Positions 9,656 through 18,203 of a stretch of 64,000 bases of DNA are shown here, piece after piece; position 1 is the stretch's first letter; each line of letters starts with the position of its first letter. Position numbers and translations under genes: made by a program. Location: the NCBI RefSeq assembly GCF_013348805.1, contig NZ_CP054690.1, forward strand, positions 1,488,001 to 1,552,000, given 5' to 3'. The stretch comes from Rhodococcus sp. W8901. Lineage in GTDB: Bacteria; Actinomycetota; Actinomycetes; Mycobacteriales; Mycobacteriaceae. The notes under the pieces are model-generated. The model did no database searches and was not told where the DNA came from. It saw nothing but the letters and a program-made list of their open reading frames with translations.

Positions 9656-9829
9656 ATGGCGGTACCCAAGCGGCGCATGTCGCGTGCCAACACCCGCAGC
9701 CGACGGTCCCGGTGGAAGGCGATCGCCCCGGACCTGGTGACGGTGACCGTCGACGGCCGGACTCATCGCGTCCCCCGACGTCTGGTCCGTGCGGTCCGGC
9801 TCGGCCGGATCGATCCCGGCCGACTGTGA
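9656..9829 (+). CDS. rpmF: 50S ribosomal protein L32 (zinc-independent)
   Basis: The 57-residue product begins [18 protein letters not shown], the conserved bL32 N-terminus, followed by [14 protein letters not shown]. The zinc-binding cysteine pairs of the standard L32 are missing. It is the last gene of the rightward zinc-starvation unit. With S18, S14, L33, L28 and L31 this makes six zinc-independent ribosomal proteins in one 2.8-kb island. Confidence 0.92.
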   Translation: MAVPKRRMSRANTRSRRSRWKAIAPDLVTVTVDGRTHRVPRRLVRAVRLGRIDPGRL

Positions 9830-9863
9830 CCCCTGGCGCGCCGGTCCGTGCGACGCTGTCCGC

Positions 9864-10475
9864 GTGCTGCTGAAGATCCTCGAGCTCGCGGGCATCGCCG
9901 TGTTCGCCGCGTCCGGCGCGCTGGTCGGGGTCACCAAGCGGTTCGATGTCTTCGGGGTCTGTGTCGTCGGCGTGTTCACCGGCATCGGCGGCGGCATCGT
10001 GCGCGACGTGCTGCTCGGCATCCACCCGCCGACGTCACTCACGAGTTGGCCGCTGTTCGGGACCGCGGCGGCGACGTCAGTGATCGTGTTCTTCGTGCAT
10101 TCGGCGATCGGGCGGCTGCGACGCGAGATCCTCGTGCTCGACGCGCTGGGGATGGGACTGTTCGCGAGCACGGGTGCGACGATCGCGCTCGGGGCGGGCG
10201 CCGGTGCCCTCGCATCCGTGCTGATCGGTGCGACCGCGGCCATCGGCGGCGGCATCCTGCGCGACGTGCTCGTCAACGAGGTGCCGTTGCTGCTGCACCG
10301 CGACTTCTACGCGATTCCCGCGCTGCTCGGTGCGACGCTGGTGGTCGCCGGGTCCGAGGCGGGCCTGACCGGCAACACCGCGTTGGTGGTCGGCACCGTG
10401 GTCGCGACGACCGTTCGGTTGGCAGCGTTGTGGCGGCACTGGAGCCTGCCGGGACCGAGGCTGCCGCGTGACTGA
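9864..10475 (+). CDS. TRIC/UPF0126-family membrane channel protein
   Basis: The 203-residue protein (GTG 9864) shows two repeats of a three-helix unit plus a last helix, the architecture of prokaryotic TRIC cation channels (formerly UPF0126). The repeated signature is visible as GIGGGIVRDVLLG near residue 40 and AIGGGILRDVLVNEVP near 130, each followed by a helix pair. Upstream codons in the same frame look non-coding. It lies 34 nt after rpmF in the same direction and may be read through from that unit. Transport of K+ or other cations is a family inference. Confidence 0.82.
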   Translation: MLLKILELAGIAVFAASGALVGVTKRFDVFGVCVVGVFTGIGGGIVRDVLLGIHPPTSLTSWPLFGTAAATSVIVFFVHSAIGRLRREILVLDALGMGLFASTGATIALGAGAGALASVLIGATAAIGGGILRDVLVNEVPLLLHRDFYAIPALLGATLVVAGSEAGLTGNTALVVGTVVATTVRLAALWRHWSLPGPRLPRD

Positions 10476-10505
10476 CGCGACACGCCGGTCTGGTGAACGG
10501 GATCC

Positions 10506-10522
10506 TCTCAGCGGGATCTCAG
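10506..10522 (+). promoter_or_regulatory. MprA-type direct repeat upstream of mprA
   Basis: Two TCTCAG hexamers are separated by CGGGA, ending 22 nt before the mprA start. The same layout, TCTCAG-CGGCT-TCTCAG, recurs before pepD at 12757. Mycobacterial MprA binds tandem repeats of this kind before mprA and pepD, so autoregulation is likely. Confidence 0.6.
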
Positions 10523-10544
10523 TCGGTGGGGCCAAAATGGCCGC

Positions 10545-11231
10545 ATGCGCATTTTGGTGGTCGACGACGACCGGGCTGTTCGGGAGTCACTGCGGCGTTC
10601 CCTGAGCTTCAACGGGTACACGGTCGATCTCGCCGTCGACGGCGTGGATGCGCTCGAGAAGGTGTCCGCATCGCGTCCCGACGCCCTGGTGCTCGACGTC
10701 ATGATGCCGAGACTCGACGGATTGGAAGTGTGCCGGCGCCTGCGAAGCACGGGTGACGATCTTCCGATTCTCGTTCTCACGGCGCGCGATTCGGTGTCGG
10801 AGCGGGTGGCCGGCCTCGACGCGGGTGCCGACGACTACCTGCCCAAGCCGTTCGCGCTCGAGGAGTTGCTGGCTCGGCTGCGGGCCCTGCTGCGCCGCGC
10901 GTCCCCGGCTGCCGGTGAGGATTCCGAGGCGATGACGTTCGAGGATCTGACCCTGGACCCCGTCACCCGCGAGGTGACCCGCGCCGGTCGGTCGATCAGT
11001 CTCACGCGCACCGAGTTCGCGCTCCTCGAGATGCTCATGGCGAACCCCCGGCGGGTGCTCTCCCGCAGCCGCATCCTGGAAGAGGTGTGGGGATACGACT
11101 TCCCGACGTCGGGGAACGCGCTCGAGGTGTACGTCGGTTACCTGCGTCGGAAGACCGAAGCCGAGGGCGAGCCCCGACTGATCCACACGGTCCGCGGCGT
11201 CGGATACGTGCTGCGGGAGACTCCTCCGTGA
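10545..11231 (+). CDS. mprA: Response regulator MprA
   Basis: The 228-residue OmpR-type regulator has a receiver domain with acidic pair DD near residue 8, phospho-acceptor Asp51 (LVLDVMMP) and the KPF lysine near 104. A winged-helix DNA-binding domain follows ([31 protein letters not shown]). In mycobacteria MprA works with sensor MprB in the cell-envelope stress response, acting on itself, sigE and pepD. The downstream order mprB-pepD-moaB2-mscL matches that locus, which supports the name. Its stop overlaps the mprB start. Confidence 0.92.
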   Translation: MRILVVDDDRAVRESLRRSLSFNGYTVDLAVDGVDALEKVSASRPDALVLDVMMPRLDGLEVCRRLRSTGDDLPILVLTARDSVSERVAGLDAGADDYLPKPFALEELLARLRALLRRASPAAGEDSEAMTFEDLTLDPVTREVTRAGRSISLTRTEFALLEMLMANPRRVLSRSRILEEVWGYDFPTSGNALEVYVGYLRRKTEAEGEPRLIHTVRGVGYVLRETPP

Positions 11232-12694
11232 TGGTCACCCCCTTCGGGCGCGCGGGCGCCGACCCGAACCCGACCGGTCCGCAGATCGGTCCCATGCCCC
11301 CACCCCGGCACGAGATGCGGCCACCGATGCCGCTCACCCGGTCGGTGTCCCTGCGGTGGCGCGTGACGTTGCTCGCGGCGTCCGTCGTGGCCGTCGCGGT
11401 CGCCGTCATGGCGCTGGCGGCGTATGCCGTGGTCTCGCGCGCCCTGTACGCCGACGTCGACAACCAGCTGCGTTCGCGGGCATCCGCGATCGTCGACAAC
11501 GACCTCATCACCTTCGACCCGCGGTACATCGCCGGCGCGACGCTATACACCAGCGATATCAGTGTGGCGCTGATCTTTCCGGACCTGAACAAGTACATCC
11601 CGCCCGGCTCGGTGGTTCCGATCGGCCCGGCCGAGATGGCGGTTGCCCGAGGACAGCGCGACTTCTCGCTGCGCACCGTCGAGGGCAACCGGGTGCTCGC
11701 CGAGCGCACGCGTGACGGCAGCACCCTGGTGATCGCGCAGCGGCTCGAGCCGACCGAGGACGTGCTGGACCGGCTCGCCTGGGTGCTGTTCGTGGTGGGT
11801 GGATGCGGCGTCGTCCTCGCCGCGGCGGCCGGCACGACAGTGGGCCGAACGGGTCTGAGACCCATCGGACGACTGACCGCAGCGACCGAACGCGTGGCCC
11901 GCACCGACGATCTCACCCCGATTCCGGTCACCGGCAACGACGAACTGGCTCGCCTGACAACCAGTTTCAACACGATGCTGCGCGCCCTCGCGGAATCACG
12001 GGTCCGGCAGAGTCGGCTCGTGGCCGACGCCGGACACGAGCTGCGTACCCCGCTCACCTCGTTGCGGACCAACATGGAACTGCTCATCGCATCGAGTCGC
12101 CCGGGGGCTCCGAGCATTCCGGCCGAGGACATGGCGGACCTGCGCGCCGACGTCGTAGCCCAGATCGAGGAGCTCTCCACGCTCGTCGGGGACCTGGTGG
12201 ATCTCGCGCGCGAGGATGCCCCCGAGACCGTCTTCGAGCTGGTCGATCTCAGCGAGGTCGTGGAGCGGTCCCTGGAGAAGGCCCGTCGCCGACGGAACGA
12301 GATCGACTTCGAAGCCGTCACCACTCCGTGGTTCATCTACGGCGACCAGGCCGGGCTCTCGCGGGCCGTCCTCAACGTCCTGGACAACGCCGCGAAGTGG
12401 AGTCCGACGGGGGAGCGTGTGCAGGTCACGATGCGACAGATCGGTGACCGCCTGCTCGAACTCGTCGTCGACGACGCTGGCCCCGGCATCCCGTTCGAGG
12501 ATCGGGAGTTGGTCTTCGAACGGTTCTATCGGTCGACGGTGTCACGTTCGATGCCCGGATCGGGTCTCGGCCTGGCGATCGTCCGGCAGGTGGTCGTCAA
12601 GCACGGCGGCACCATCGCGGTGGAGACGTCCGACCGAGGCGGTGCCCGTATCCGAATCGTCCTGCCGGGCGAACCCGAGGCCGACAGCCGCTGA
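11228..12694 (+). CDS. mprB: Sensor histidine kinase MprB
   Basis: From GTG 11228 (GTGA overlap with mprA, GGGAG 8 nt upstream; ATG 11231 is the alternative) the kinase has 488 residues. A proline-rich N-terminal tail precedes the first membrane helix, then an extracytoplasmic sensor loop of about 130 residues ([15 protein letters not shown] onwards), a second helix, and a HAMP linker. The phospho-acceptor is in [14 protein letters not shown] (about His270), followed by N, G1 ([13 protein letters not shown]) and G2 (GSGLGLAIV) boxes. It senses envelope stress in mycobacteria; the ligand is not visible here. Confidence 0.92.
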   Translation: MMVTPFGRAGADPNPTGPQIGPMPPPRHEMRPPMPLTRSVSLRWRVTLLAASVVAVAVAVMALAAYAVVSRALYADVDNQLRSRASAIVDNDLITFDPRYIAGATLYTSDISVALIFPDLNKYIPPGSVVPIGPAEMAVARGQRDFSLRTVEGNRVLAERTRDGSTLVIAQRLEPTEDVLDRLAWVLFVVGGCGVVLAAAAGTTVGRTGLRPIGRLTAATERVARTDDLTPIPVTGNDELARLTTSFNTMLRALAESRVRQSRLVADAGHELRTPLTSLRTNMELLIASSRPGAPSIPAEDMADLRADVVAQIEELSTLVGDLVDLAREDAPETVFELVDLSEVVERSLEKARRRRNEIDFEAVTTPWFIYGDQAGLSRAVLNVLDNAAKWSPTGERVQVTMRQIGDRLLELVVDDAGPGIPFEDRELVFERFYRSTVSRSMPGSGLGLAIVRQVVVKHGGTIAVETSDRGGARIRIVLPGEPEADSR

Positions 12695-12756
12695 TCCGAA
12701 CGTCCGGGATGTGATCCTGGCCACTTCGTCAGGAACACGGGAAACTGAAAGCAGCG

Positions 12757-12773
12757 TCTCAGCGGCTTCTCAG
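12757..12773 (+). promoter_or_regulatory. MprA-type direct repeat upstream of pepD
   Basis: TCTCAG-CGGCT-TCTCAG lies about 160 nt before the pepD start and has the same hexamers and 5-nt spacing as the repeat before mprA. It sits in the 237-nt mprB-pepD gap, so pepD probably has its own MprA-controlled promoter. Confidence 0.6.
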
Positions 12774-12931
12774 CCGTGCCGGGCAATCTGGATTCAGCGA
12801 CCGGACCGGATCCGGGATCTCGGTGAGTCGGATCGCCGCTGCAGTTTCTCGGCTTCTGCGGCAGCGGATCGACCACCGATCGAGACACTGCGACCGCCCC
12901 ATCCCCGGCGGTCACGAATGAAGGCGGTGCG

Positions 12932-14332
12932 ATGACCGACGACCGTAACCCCCACGGCGACCCCAATCCCAACCAGGGAACTCCCCGACACGGTGATCCC
13001 CAGCAGGGTGCGCCCTACCAGGCCGGACACCAGCCCGGCCCGCAGGACCAGTGGCGTTCGGGTGGCGGCTACTACTCCCAGAACCCCCAGAACCAGGGCT
13101 ACCAGGGCGCAGGACAACCCGGCTCGGGCTACCCCCAGCGCGGATACCAGGCCGGTTACCAGCCCACCGAGCAGATTCCGGGCATCGGCACGACGGGCAC
13201 GCTGCCCACGACCGGGGCGCCGTCGCACACCGAGCCGCGCAAGTCGGGTCGGTCCGCGCTGGTCGCCGGCGCAATCGCCCTCGCGCTGGTGAGCGGCGGC
13301 ATCGGCGGGGCGGTCGGATCGATCGCCACGTCGTCGAACGGTGGCAGCAATGCTCCGGTCTCGAATGCGCTCGACGTCCCCAAGCCCGAGACCAGTCCGG
13401 CGTCCAATGCGCCGGCGGGTTCGGTCGAGGCGGTCGCGAACAAGGTGCTGCCGAGCGTGGTGCAGATCCAGGTGGCCGGAACCCGCGGCGAGGGCGAGGG
13501 CTCGGGCGTCGTCATCTCGTCCGACGGCCTGATCATGACCAACAACCACGTGGTTGCCGGTGGCGGGCCGGACGGCAAGCTGCTGGTCGCGTTCGCCGAC
13601 GGGACCACCGCGCCGGCCACGCTGGTCGGCACCGACCCGACCTCGGACATCGCGGTCATCAAGGCGGACGGCAAGTCGGGTCTGACCCCCGTCGAACTGG
13701 GCACCTCCGAGAACATTCAGGTGGGTGAGCAGGTCGTCGCGATCGGTTCGCCGCTCGGACTCGCGGGCACCGTCACCTCCGGTATCGTCTCGGCGCTCGA
13801 CCGGCCGGTGTCGACCACCGGTGAGACGGGCAACCAGAACACCGTCATCGACGCCATCCAGACCGACGCCGCGATCAACCCCGGCAACTCGGGCGGCGCG
13901 CTCGTGAACATGGACGGCCAGCTCGTCGGCATCAACACCGCGATCGCGACCGCCGGCGGCCAGGGTGGCTCGATCGGCCTCGGCTTCGCGATCCCCGTCG
14001 ACCAGGCGCGCCGTATCGCGGACGAACTGGTCAAGACGGGCAAGGCCACGCAGGCGATCATCGGCGTGCAGGTCTCGGCCAAGGAGTCCACGGGCGGCGC
14101 GACTGTCGTCGACGTCACCGCGGGCGGCCCGGCCGAGAAGGCGGGCATCCCCAAGGGTGTCGTCGTCACCAAGGTCGACGACCGGATCATCACGAGTGGC
14201 GACTCGCTGATCGCGGCGATCCGCTCCCACGCGCCCGGTGACAAGGTGACCGTGACGTATCAGGACGCCTCGGGTAACTCGAAGACGGTCGACGTCCAGC
14301 TCGGCACCGCGCCGACCACGGGTGGACGATGA
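12932..14332 (+). CDS. pepD: HtrA-type membrane serine protease PepD
   Basis: The 466-residue protease has a long proline, glycine and glutamine-rich cytosolic tail of about 105 residues, one membrane helix (ALVAGAIALALVSGG), and an extracytoplasmic trypsin-like domain. The triad is readable: His206 in TNNHVVAG, Asp239 in SDIAVIK, Ser320 in NPGNSGGALVN. A C-terminal PDZ domain (VVDVTAGGPAEKAGIPKG) recognises substrate tails. In mycobacteria PepD is an MprAB-regulated quality-control protease at the cell envelope. The paired TCTCAG repeat upstream supports the same control here. Confidence 0.93.
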   Translation: MTDDRNPHGDPNPNQGTPRHGDPQQGAPYQAGHQPGPQDQWRSGGGYYSQNPQNQGYQGAGQPGSGYPQRGYQAGYQPTEQIPGIGTTGTLPTTGAPSHTEPRKSGRSALVAGAIALALVSGGIGGAVGSIATSSNGGSNAPVSNALDVPKPETSPASNAPAGSVEAVANKVLPSVVQIQVAGTRGEGEGSGVVISSDGLIMTNNHVVAGGGPDGKLLVAFADGTTAPATLVGTDPTSDIAVIKADGKSGLTPVELGTSENIQVGEQVVAIGSPLGLAGTVTSGIVSALDRPVSTTGETGNQNTVIDAIQTDAAINPGNSGGALVNMDGQLVGINTAIATAGGQGGSIGLGFAIPVDQARRIADELVKTGKATQAIIGVQVSAKESTGGATVVDVTAGGPAEKAGIPKGVVVTKVDDRIITSGDSLIAAIRSHAPGDKVTVTYQDASGNSKTVDVQLGTAPTTGGR

Positions 14333-14415
14333 TGATGACCGGAAACCGTCCGGTGCTGACACGGATTCTCCGCCGGGTCCCGACTGACTCGGATGCGGCC
14401 ATTACGGTAGGGACC

Positions 14416-14910
14416 ATGGAACTCGAAGCACCGTTGGCCGGACGAGCGCTGGTCGTGATCGTCGACGATCGGACCGCACACGGCGATGTCGACTCGACGG
14501 GGCCGCTCGTCACCGAACTGCTCACCGAAGCCGGATTCCTGGTGGATGCCACGATTGCCGTGACCGCCGACGAGGTGGAGATCCGCAACGCTCTCAACAC
14601 CGCGGTGATCGGTGGTGTCGACCTGGTGATCTCGGTCGGCGGGACGGGCGTCTCGCCGCGTGACGTGACGCCGGACGCCACCGCCGAGGTCCTCGACCGG
14701 GAGCTGCCGGGAATCAGTGAGGCGCTGCGGTCTTCCGGGCTCGCGGCGGGCGCTGTGGATGCGGTCATCTCGCGGGGACTCGTCGGGATCTCCGGCAGCA
14801 CCCTCGTGGTCAATCTCGCGTCCTCGCGGGCCGCGGTGCGCGACGGGATGGCGACGCTGACTCCGTTGGCTAGCCACGTCATCGGGCAGCTGTCGAGCAT
14901 CGACGAGTAG
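14416..14910 (+). CDS. moaB2: MogA/MoaB-type molybdopterin-binding protein MoaB2
   Basis: I place the start at ATG 14416 (164 residues) after GTAGGGA; the frame is open to 14329, overlapping the pepD end, but the earlier residues are not conserved in character. The MoCF-biosynthesis fold is visible: ALVVIVDDRTAHGDVDSTGP, DLVISVGGTGVSPRDVTPD with the GGTG loop, and LVVNLASSRAAVRDGM. Proteins of this fold bind molybdopterin for adenylylation. Its place after pepD matches mycobacterial moaB2, whose exact role is not settled. Confidence 0.88.
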   Translation: MELEAPLAGRALVVIVDDRTAHGDVDSTGPLVTELLTEAGFLVDATIAVTADEVEIRNALNTAVIGGVDLVISVGGTGVSPRDVTPDATAEVLDRELPGISEALRSSGLAAGAVDAVISRGLVGISGSTLVVNLASSRAAVRDGMATLTPLASHVIGQLSSIDE

Positions 14911-14930
14911 GAAGGGTGCACACCCCAGCC

Positions 14931-15146
14931 ATGTCGGACGAGACGGATACCGGGTCGACGTCGGAGGCGAAGGCCACGTCGGGGCCTCGTGGGCGGTCGC
15001 GAGTCGACCGGGCCCGACTCGAGGCCATCTTCGGTACCGTGCTGCCCGAGCAGACTTCGGACGAACGGTCCTCCGACGGGGCCTCGACGTCGAGTGGTGG
15101 TCAGGACGAATGGCTGCGGCGTCAGGTACCCCCTCACCACGGCTGA
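14931..15146 (+). CDS. Small acidic hypothetical protein
   Basis: A 71-residue product starts at ATG 14931 (GAAGGG 14 nt upstream; GTG 14916 is the alternative). It is low-complexity, rich in Ser, Thr, Asp and Glu, with a short helix RVDRARLEAIFGTVLPEQ and a distinctive end WLRRQVPPHHG. The compact conserved-looking tail suggests a peptide ligand or a recruitment motif, but I do not recognise a domain. It lies 20 nt after moaB2 in the same direction, with a hairpin after it, so it probably closes the mprA-pepD-moaB2 transcription unit. Confidence 0.6.
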   Translation: MSDETDTGSTSEAKATSGPRGRSRVDRARLEAIFGTVLPEQTSDERSSDGASTSSGGQDEWLRRQVPPHHG

Positions 15147-15192
15147 CGCGCCACCTTCAGTTCAATCAATAGATTGTTTTCGGAATAGTCCG

Positions 15193-15238
15193 GAATGCGC
15201 CGGGTATGTGTGATTCATCACGCATACCCGGCGCATTC
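15193..15238 (+). terminator. 16-bp stem hairpin after the small acidic gene
   Basis: A perfect 16-bp stem (GAATGCGCCGGGTATG with its complement) encloses a 14-nt loop. It lies 46 nt past the stop at 15146 and likely ends the unit running from mprA. No T-run follows. Confidence 0.65.
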
Positions 15239-15569
15239 TCGTGTGCGCGGTGAGCGTTCCGCGTTGCATCGGTCGTCGGCCGCCGGATCAGCTCACACGC
15301 AATGCGCAGCGTGATTTCGGCCCCTTCCCAGTTGAGGGGGTGTGATGCACCATAGCGATCTTGGTCCGAAGGGATTGGCTACGCCGTCGAACTGCCTTTA
15401 CAAACTGACCGGTTCAAATGTTCGTATGGTGAACCCGTTTCGACGGGAACTGGCGTCTGGCGGCCGGGCGACCGGTCCGTCCAATCTCGGCCGGGATCCG
15501 CTCGGAAATGCCGAAGTCCGAGTGCTTTCGGCGCAATTGGAGTGATCCCGGTGGCCGTTCGGATTTAGG
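15239..15569. other. Non-coding stretch ahead of the MspA remnant
   Basis: About 330 nt without a credible gene. A 67-codon frame at 15342-15545 has no ribosome binding site and no coding character. The stretch is AT-richer than its flanks around 15330-15440. It may be the former promoter and 5' part of the porin gene whose end survives downstream, now replaced by unrelated sequence. Confidence 0.4.
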
Positions 15570-15947
15570 GCCGCCGAAAAGATCGAGGGTTCCGGCGCCG
15601 ACAAGTACAAGGGCAGCGAGATCGTCGCCGGCTACCAGGTCGCGTACCCGGTCTCGCTGGGCGGCAAGCTCGAGATGAACTTCGTCCCCAAGCTCGAGGC
15701 GAGTGGTGCGGGCGTGTCGGTCGCGTTCGGTCCGAGCCTGGATCTCGAGCTCGCGCCGGGCGGGGGAGTGAAGACCGTCGAGGTTGCCAAGGGCAAGTTC
15801 GACGGCGCGGCCACCGAGATCCAGTTCGCGAATGCTCACGGCAGTGCCACGGGCGTCGTCGGTCCGGTGACGATCCGGCCGTACGTGACGGTCAAGAGCG
15901 CCGCCGGCGACGTCGTCACCACGTTCGGCAAGCCCTTGGTTCTCTGA
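15570..15947 (+). pseudogene. Truncated MspA-family porin (C-terminal part only)
   Basis: From base 15570 the frame encodes an MspA-type C-terminal half: EKIEGSGADKYKG, then GYQVAYPVSLGGKLEMNF (the family's GYQIGYPWSLGG region), a mixed middle, ANAHGSATGVVGPVTIRPY and the closing VTTFGKPLVL. The signal peptide and the first half of an MspA monomer are missing. The frame is open only back to a stop at 15543 and contains no ATG, GTG or TTG before ATG 15675, so no exported protein can be made. It ends at a normal stop before a strong terminator. An intact but divergent MspA gene lies at 23098-23835. Confidence 0.75.
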
Positions 15948-15988
15948 GCACTCCGAATCGCCTGACTTCCAACGGGGTTCGCTGACAG

Positions 15989-16028
15989 CACTCGAGCCCG
16001 CCCGGTTATTACCGGGCGGGCTCGAGTG
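15989..16028. terminator. Bidirectional hairpin between the porin remnant and mscL
   Basis: An 18-bp perfect stem (CACTCGAGCCCGCCCGGT and complement) with a TATT loop lies between two convergent units. It is among the strongest hairpins in the window and can serve both directions. Confidence 0.85.
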
Positions 16029-16042
16029 GTGATGATGTTGCT

Positions 16043-16067
16043 GTCCTGTTTCCCAGGGAAACAGGAC
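16043..16067. repeat. Near-perfect 25-nt palindrome next to the terminator
   Basis: Two 12-nt arms, GTCCTGTTTCCC and GGGAAACAGGAC, flank a single A. It lies 20 nt before the mscL stop. It could be a second terminator element for mscL, but the 1-nt spacer makes it poor as an RNA hairpin and more like a protein-binding palindrome. Confidence 0.55.
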
Positions 16068-16086
16068 GGAACGGGGTCGGAACGGG

Positions 16087-16527
16087 CTATTCCGGGACGC
16101 GGGAGTGCTTGCCGTCCGGATCGATCGAGTCGGCTGCCTCGCCGATCCGTCCCTCGGCGAGGATGTCGCGGATCTGGATGAGGAGATCGGCCTCGCTGGC
16201 CTTCGTGTCCTCTTTCTCCGTCGCGAAGCGAGCCTTGACGGCGTTCGCCGGCACGATCAGCACGAAGTACACGACGGCGGCGATGATGACGAAGTTGATG
16301 ATCGCGGTCACCACGGCGCCGACGTCGACGAACGTCGCGTCGTTGCCTGGAATCACCGGGAAGCCCCAGCCCAGTTCGTCGGATCCGCCGACTGCGGCCA
16401 CGAGCGGATTGATGATGTTGTTGGTGAACGCGGTCACGATCGCCGTGAAAGCCGCGCCGACGACAACGGCGACGGCAAGATCCAGAACGTTTCCTCGGAG
16501 CAGGAAGTCCTTGAACCCCTTCAGCAT
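16087..16527 (-). CDS. mscL: Large-conductance mechanosensitive channel MscL
   Basis: The 146-residue protein starts MLKGFKDFLLRGNVLDLAVAV split by the conserved first helix, whose GAAFTAIV face lines the pore. A periplasmic loop with FPVIPGNDATFV and a second helix (INFVIIAAVVYFVLIVP) follow, then a charged C-terminal bundle (ASEADLLIQIRDIL). It opens under membrane tension to release solutes at hypo-osmotic shock. It follows the pepD-moaB2 region in opposite orientation, as in M. tuberculosis. A GGGGATC ribosome-site-like stretch precedes the ATG. Confidence 0.95.
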   Translation of the reverse strand: MLKGFKDFLLRGNVLDLAVAVVVGAAFTAIVTAFTNNIINPLVAAVGGSDELGWGFPVIPGNDATFVDVGAVVTAIINFVIIAAVVYFVLIVPANAVKARFATEKEDTKASEADLLIQIRDILAEGRIGEAADSIDPDGKHSRVPE

Positions 16528-16700
16528 ATGGATCCCCTCTGATGTCGGTGTCTCGAGGTCGTGTCGAGACTAGCCTCGATCTTTCGTGAGCGCGGCGTGC
16601 CGGCCTGATCGAGTTCGGTTTTCTTGTCCCGGTGATGGTTCCGGTTTCCGGACGTGGCGGGGTGGCCGACGCGGTCGGGTTGCGTCGGGGTCCACGGCCC

Positions 16701-16716
16701 CGAATGATGGTGCTCC
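16701..16716 (+). repeat. Left terminal inverted repeat of the IS1380-type element
   Basis: CGAATGATGGTGCTCC matches the inverted right end at 13 of 16 positions. It lies 31 nt beyond the transposase stop. The GGTGCTCC core is shared by all three copies found in the element. Confidence 0.55.
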
Positions 16717-16746
16717 TTTCGTCCCGGCGGGGAAGATTTCCGCTGG

Positions 16747-18141
16747 TCAGGTCACTGTTTTTGGTGTCGTCACGCGTGTGATCGCGGCGACGAGCAGGTC
16801 GACGTGGGGTGCGTGGGCGGCGAGTTTGAGGTGGATGCGTCGGGCGTGACGGACGATGCGGCCGGCGATGTGGAACAGCCGGAGTCGGAGTCGTTTCGGT
16901 TCCCAGCGTCGGGCGGTTTCGGTGTCGAACGCGAGGAGTTGTGTCCAGGCGATCAGTTCGCCGGCGAGTTGCACGATCTGCAGCCAGATCCGGTTCTGGT
17001 CGAACCCGTGTAGCGGAAGGTTCTGCAGGCCAGTGTCTTTCGCGCCCCGGATCCGGTCCTCGCAACGGGCCCGGCGGCGGTGCCGCAGCTCGAGATCCGG
17101 GAGTTGGCCGCGGGTGGTGTTGGTGGCGAACGCGGTCAACCGCAGACCCTCGTGGTCGGTGAACCGCAGTTGCGCGCCGGGGTGCGGCCGCTCCTTGCGG
17201 ACGATGACCCGCATCCCAGCGGGCCAGGTAGACAGGTCGATCAGCCCGGTGAGCTCGGCGACCCAGGCGCCGTCACGGACCTTCCCGTCGGCGTCGTAGG
17301 CGGGCGTCCACACGGTCTTCGGGATCAGGTCGATCGCCGCGGTCATGGTGTCGGTGAGCCCGAACCCGATCGAGTACGCCAACCGCCGCTTGGTCAGGTA
17401 GTCGAGAAAGTCGTGCGTGCCGCCGGCGCCATCGGTGCGGATCAACACTTTCTTCCCGACCCGGTAGCCCGGATCGAACGGCAACTGCGCCAACGCATCC
17501 TTGACCACGGTCACATGGTCTGCAGCGGTGTTCGAGCCGGCATTTCCGGGCCGCAGGAGCATCGCCACCGGCTCACCGGTCCCGCCATCACCGTGGTCGA
17601 CGAACGCGCACAACGGATGAAACCCGAAGCCACGCTTGAATGTCGGGGCTGCGGATTCCTTCTCCGAGTGCGCGGTCACCAGGGTGGCATCGATGTCGAC
17701 GACCAGCGGATCCTTCTCGTCGATCCGATGATCGGGTGTCCGGTCTCCGGCCGCGGCCCATGCACGGCGTCGGGCCGCAGCGCGAGCACTCCCGATCGCC
17801 GCGAGTGCGGCGCCGGGGTCCGCGGCCAGCGCGGTGACCAGCCTCGATACGGTCGGGTCGGAGGCGACCGGACCGAACACCTGCGGGTGCGCCCGCAACT
17901 GCGCGATGTCGGCCAGGCAGTCACCGCCGAGCGCGAGCGTGACCGCGAGATCCAACACGATCTTGCCCGGGTCGTGCGTCGCGAGGGGCTTGCGCCACGG
18001 CTCGAGCGCGGCCGACAGGGCGGTGGTCAGGCCTGTTTTCTCGGCGGTACGCAGCAACAAGACCGTCCCGGCATGCGACACGACGCCGGTTCCGGTGGCC
18101 GATGCGGACAGGTGTGGGTACGGGGACGTAGACTTGGCCAC
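16747..18141 (-). CDS. IS1380-family transposase
   Basis: The 464-residue DDE transposase is complete and undisturbed, starting at GTG 18141. The first catalytic Asp is in VVDIDATLVTAHSEKE near residue 150, the second in VLIRTDGAGGTHDFLDYL near 230, and the C-terminal acidic residue is probably in RRARCEDRIRGAKDTGL, a block typical of IS1380. A basic tail follows. An inverted repeat (arms 18144-18155 and 18204-18215) spans the promoter region just upstream, which may limit read-through or expression. The gene appears capable of supporting transposition if the ends are intact. Confidence 0.9.
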   Translation of the reverse strand: MAKSTSPYPHLSASATGTGVVSHAGTVLLLRTAEKTGLTTALSAALEPWRKPLATHDPGKIVLDLAVTLALGGDCLADIAQLRAHPQVFGPVASDPTVSRLVTALAADPGAALAAIGSARAAARRRAWAAAGDRTPDHRIDEKDPLVVDIDATLVTAHSEKESAAPTFKRGFGFHPLCAFVDHGDGGTGEPVAMLLRPGNAGSNTAADHVTVVKDALAQLPFDPGYRVGKKVLIRTDGAGGTHDFLDYLTKRRLAYSIGFGLTDTMTAAIDLIPKTVWTPAYDADGKVRDGAWVAELTGLIDLSTWPAGMRVIVRKERPHPGAQLRFTDHEGLRLTAFATNTTRGQLPDLELRHRRRARCEDRIRGAKDTGLQNLPLHGFDQNRIWLQIVQLAGELIAWTQLLAFDTETARRWEPKRLRLRLFHIAGRIVRHARRIHLKLAAHAPHVDLLVAAITRVTTPKTVT

Positions 18142-18203
18142 CTGAAAGGTGCTCCTTGATCACGCGATTGTTCAACCTTAGACAAGTCGAATTATCGCAG
18201 GTC

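Noticed and set aside
15342-15545. 67-codon frame before the MspA remnant as a gene
   Set aside because: There is no ribosome binding site, the codon use is not typical, and no domain or signal is visible.
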